Assembly: GCA_024233005.1 (NCBI GenBank)
Contig: JACKQE010000018.1
Coordinates: 1-64,000 of the forward strand
Origin: Akkermansiaceae bacterium
GTDB lineage: Bacteria > Verrucomicrobiota > Verrucomicrobiia > Verrucomicrobiales > DEV007
Length of the DNA stretch: 64,000 bases
Reading direction: 5' to 3'
In this document: positions 62,201 to 64,000 of the stretch, piece after piece
Layout: every line of letters begins with the position of its first letter
How positions within the stretch are numbered: position 1 is the first letter of the stretch
Notes under the pieces: generated by a model
Seen by the model: the letters and a program-made list of their open reading frames with translations, nothing else
What the model was told of the DNA's origin: nothing
The model's database searches: none
Program-made: the position numbers and the translations under genes

Positions 62201-64000
62201 GTGGCATTGCAGGCATTGGCTGCGGGAAGGAAAGGTCCAGGTCTGACTCTGCCCTCCCGCCGTGATGGACCGATCCTCTCCATCGAACAGCAGATCCGCA
62301 TCCGAACCGTCGTCCTTCCACCGGTAACTCATGCCATACCATTCCCCGTCATTGCCGAGCACGAGGAACCGCGTTTCGATCCGTTTCCCGCGCAAATCGA
62401 ACTGCTTCACGATCACCGTTCCCTTGGGAAACACCCAGTGGCCATTTTCTGAAAACACGATTCTTTCAGCGGTGGTGTTGGGCCGACCATCATTGGGCAG
62501 GGCCATCCAGCGTTGTTTGTCGGCTCCATCGGTCCAGAGCGGGGCGTTGACCCCGTAGGGAATCAGTCCCGGAGCGGGCGTCAAAGCGGCGGTGTTGCTG
62601 AAAGCGCCGGTCTCGGAGAGTTTCAACGGAGGTTCCGCCACAACGGTGCCGCTCCGCGCCAATTTGAGAATGCGGCCGCCATCGAGATCAGTGCCATACA
62701 GGCTGAGCACGTAGAGTTCCCCCTCGTTGTCCAAGGCAAAACTCGAGAGGCCGTTCTTCGGGCCGGGGCCAATCCGCTGCAGGTTTACCAAATCCTCGCG
62801 CGTCGCGGTGCCATCGGGATGCCGCGTCAAGGCCCAGATCCGGCCAGTGTTATGGTCTCCAAAAACATACTTGCCGCCCAGAGCCGAGGCAAAGGTCCGG
62901 CCCCGGTAGACATAGCCGCCGATGACACAACCGCCGTCACCACGGCCATAGTCATGGAGAGGAGCACGATCGGTGCCGAGCAGTGGGTTCGGCCTCGCTT
63001 TGGGGCCGTTGACCGATCCCTCGCGGTAGGGCCACTGCAGATTGGCGGCCTTGGTGACGAGACTGATTTCTTCCCGGGTGGACTGACCGATATCACCAAG
63101 ATAAATATCGCCGGTCACAGGATCCCTGGTCATGCGGTGGGGACTGCGGGTGCCGATACACCAGAACTCCTCCAAACGGCTGCCATCCGGCGCCAGCCAG
63201 GGGTTGTCGTTGGGAATGAAATAGTTTTGGGTGTAACTGCCGGGCCATCCCGCGGGAGGAGCTTCGGGAATGATCGGCTGACGACGGATGGGATGGCTGA
63301 CGGAGCCCCCTTTGCGGTCCACATCGATGCGGATGACCCCGCCCAGAAGACGACCGGTGAGGCTCTGGGTGGCGTTGTATTGGTCGTTGGCTCCCCCTTC
63401 GTCCCCCAGGGCAAGATAGAGAAAGCCTTCCGGACCAAAAAACATCCCACCCCCGTTATGCCAGTTGTGCCGGTCATACTGGTTGATCAGGATCTGTTCG
63501 CTGCCGGGATCAATCGAGGAAGCGGTGGCGCTCCAAGTCAGGCGGGACAGGCGCAGGAAGGCCCGCTGCATGTCTGATTTGTTGACCGTGAAACGATAGT
63601 AAAGGTAGAGATAATCGCGGTTAGGTGAACCGGGCACCCCGTATTCGGGATGGAAGGCAATGCCAAGGGCGCCACTGTCCTCCTGGCTCTCCACCCGGTT
63701 GCGGAAGTCGATCAGCACCGTTTTCGCGGCGGTGGCGCTGTCATTTTCGAACGTCACGAGACGCCCGGCCTTTTCCAACACCAGCATGCGGTTGGTTCCG
63801 GGAACGGGCAGCATCTGCACCGGATCGATGAACGTCAGGTTGGGAAATGCCGGGAGCAGTGTCCACGCTCCATCGCTGACCGGGGTCTGTGAAGGAAGCT
63901 TGCCATTGAGGAAGGGTCCGATCGCCTCGGCGCGGTCCAGACCACTCTGAGCGGGAGCATTCTCGAGGAGCATGGCCGCCCCGAAGAAGCAGGCGAGCGC
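59300..64000 (-). CDS. Secreted sugar-dehydrogenase/di-haem cytochrome/discoidin/Ig/LamG protein (5' end outside window)
   Basis: The frame reaches the right edge without a stop; the bases upstream of the ATG at 63973 encode ALACFFGAA, the tail of a signal peptide, so the real start lies beyond the window. Numbering from the 63973 Met, the 1557 residues contain several domains in order. First is a PQQ-dependent glucose/sorbosone dehydrogenase propeller (about 35-430; GIAFHPEYG, GDEGGAND, TRDPVTGDIYLGD). Next is a cytochrome region with two CxxCH motifs (SQCLQCHNASSG near 588, NCAHCHNPAGG near 666). Then come a discoidin F5/8C domain (about 760-900), two putative Ig domains (about 905-1085) and a Gly/Ser linker. 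Last are two LamG domains (about 1120-1335 and 1340-1557). It probably oxidises a polysaccharide-derived sugar and passes electrons to haem. Confidence 0.85.
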   Translation of the reverse strand, partial: ALACFFGAAMLLENAPAQSGLDRAEAIGPFLNGKLPSQTPVSDGAWTLLPAFPNLTFIDPVQMLPVPGTNRMLVLEKAGRLVTFENDSATAAKTVLIDFRNRVESQEDSGALGIAFHPEYGVPGSPNRDYLYLYYRFTVNKSDMQRAFLRLSRLTWSATASSIDPGSEQILINQYDRHNWHNGGGMFFGPEGFLYLALGDEGGANDQYNATQSLTGRLLGGVIRIDVDRKGGSVSHPIRRQPIIPEAPPAGWPGSYTQNYFIPNDNPWLAPDGSRLEEFWCIGTRSPHRMTRDPVTGDIYLGDIGQSTREEISLVTKAANLQWPYREGSVNGPKARPNPLLGTDRAPLHDYGRGDGGCVIGGYVYRGRTFASALGGKYVFGDHNTGRIWALTRHPDGTATREDLVNLQRIGPGPKNGLSSFALDNEGELYVLSLYGTDLDGGRILKLARSGTVVAEPPLKLSETGAFSNTAALTPAPGLIPYGVNAPLWTDGADKQRWMALPNDGRPNTTAERIVFSENGHWVFPKGTVIVKQFDLRGKRIETRFLVLGNDGEWYGMSYRWKDDGSDADLLFDGEDRSITAGGQSQTWTFPSRSQCLQCHNASSGRALGVNTRQLNGTITYPATGRSANQLVTLNRLGFFTAPLNESLLNTYVTSAHYANTSASLELRARSYLDANCAHCHNPAGGVAEFDYRLTTPLSLSGVINGPIRNAFGVSGAREVVPGDPGRSMGFLRQNTEDASMAMPPLGRHRIDAPAMAVVRDWITSLEASEYPAETGYRYARFVAKSEVNGNPWTSVAEFNLVDAEGRSLDRSGWRILSCDSEEPYGNGLVKNILDGNPTTMWHTSWYTVTTRHPHEFVIDLGRSEVISGFRYLPRQNGQNGRIKDYEFYLSNSVGDWGTPVSSGQFPNNTDVQASSFSGNHEPLLGAIGAQSGSVGQAVALTLSATDQDGDVLTYTAVALPAGLTLDGKSGRITGTPTKAGTTVATLSVNDGRGGTDSETVSWNISQANRPPVLGAIGGRSGTTGQSLTVTLTASDPDGDRLTFAASGLPGGLVCNAASGMLSGIPTASGVFAVSVTVSDGRGGTDAESFTLTISGTSGSGGSGSAGGTGTGSGSGTDSGSGSGSGSSVLDGRLLKLPFDEGAGLTVRDVSGSNRKGTLSGGATWMTGRSGTGVACDGVTGLITIPHDAPLNIGAGGADFTIAFWYQLQAPNNGQWHCIAKKGDQATARAFGIYLFPNSTRLGVSVSTSANWNEAGTSASPLTVGEWTHIALLKRGSRLELYLDGVLDAVVTLKGTTLGNPGAFYLGRSPDDAMPMKGAFDDFQVFERALSEAEVLTLLAETEPATEPTEPAPSIEGSRWSFDEGSGTTAMDAGRVGGPGLLQGGTQWVAGKLGQAVRLNGVNGHVKIAHTPALNVGAENGDFTVGLWVNLRRSNTGQWRALAKKGNTWAQRAFGLYLFPDSNRIGYSLGTDKYFNESGASTKPLVLGQWTHVALVRRGKALELWLDGALESSTALKGTTVGNPGAIYLGYGPNDAVFTRGDFDDFRVLTRALSGAEISQLKDGTL

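Noticed and set aside
1..64000. CRISPR arrays, rRNA or tRNA genes.
   Set aside because: No regularly spaced repeats and no sequence resembling tRNA or rRNA were seen on either strand.

Overview
The window looks like chromosomal DNA of a GC-rich Gram-negative bacterium of the Planctomycetes-Verrucomicrobia group, most likely Verrucomicrobiota. The lineage markers are a DUF1549/DUF1553 gene followed by a DUF1501 gene, a ThuA-like secreted protein, a DUF4838 secreted protein, a very large secreted dehydrogenase/cytochrome/LamG protein, and a secretin resembling those of Verrucomicrobia. This assignment is inference from gene content. I found no rRNA, tRNA or CRISPR array, and no stretch longer than 300 bases without a gene or pseudogene.

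Layout. 1-3766 (minus strand): a DUF4838 secreted protein cut by the left edge, then two small unrecognised membrane proteins. 3990-5259: a complete IS3-family insertion sequence whose OrfA carries an odd 60-base in-frame insertion. 5330-7847 (minus): a PspA/ESCRT-III-like coiled-coil gene followed by an AAA+ ATPase gene, an arrangement like ESCRT-III/Vps4. 7948-18981 (minus): an SGNH hydrolase, a YyaL-like thioredoxin-domain protein, a GT39-type membrane glycosyltransferase and a TPR-secretin, ending in a dsbD/scsB-type gene broken by many small indels. 19126-24786 (plus): a membrane protein with degenerate VWA and amidotransferase-like domains, a caspase-fold-like protein lacking the catalytic Cys, an unknown membrane/coiled-coil protein, and tcdA. 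24836-26460 (minus): a SMUG-type uracil-DNA glycosylase and a ThuA-like protein. 26558-30650 (plus): DUF1549/1553, DUF1501 and nadA. 30678-32412 (minus): rsmC overlapping a broken rsuA-type pseudouridine synthase gene. 32595-36277: a DUF697-SHOCT protein, a CcoI/FixI-type metal P-type ATPase and a periplasmic rhodanese.

36366-39599: type II glutamine synthetase with a good sigma-54 promoter match and a strong terminator, then a 128-residue minimal protein kinase next to a PP2C phosphatase, and a beta-carbonic anhydrase. 39888-45392: a heavy-metal RND efflux cluster (Cys/His-rich secreted protein, adaptor with His-rich membrane-anchored tail, CzcA/CusA pump, small His-rich protein) with no outer-membrane channel gene. 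45426-50239: a ceramide-glucosyltransferase-like enzyme, an ABC ATPase/permease pair and an MFS carrier. 50219-52670 (minus): a HAD hydrolase and a U32 hydroxylase-like protein. 52853-57327 (plus): a membrane protein and two glycosyltransferases. 57569-59188: serA with a hairpin in its leader. 59300-64000 (minus): a secreted sugar dehydrogenase/di-haem cytochrome/discoidin/Ig/LamG protein cut by the right edge.

The most notable points are the PspA-AAA pair, the minimal kinase-phosphatase pair, the Cys-less caspase-like gene in the 19-24 kb group, the sigma-54 site at glnA, and two genes (dsbD, rsuA) carrying clustered frameshifts while their neighbours are intact.
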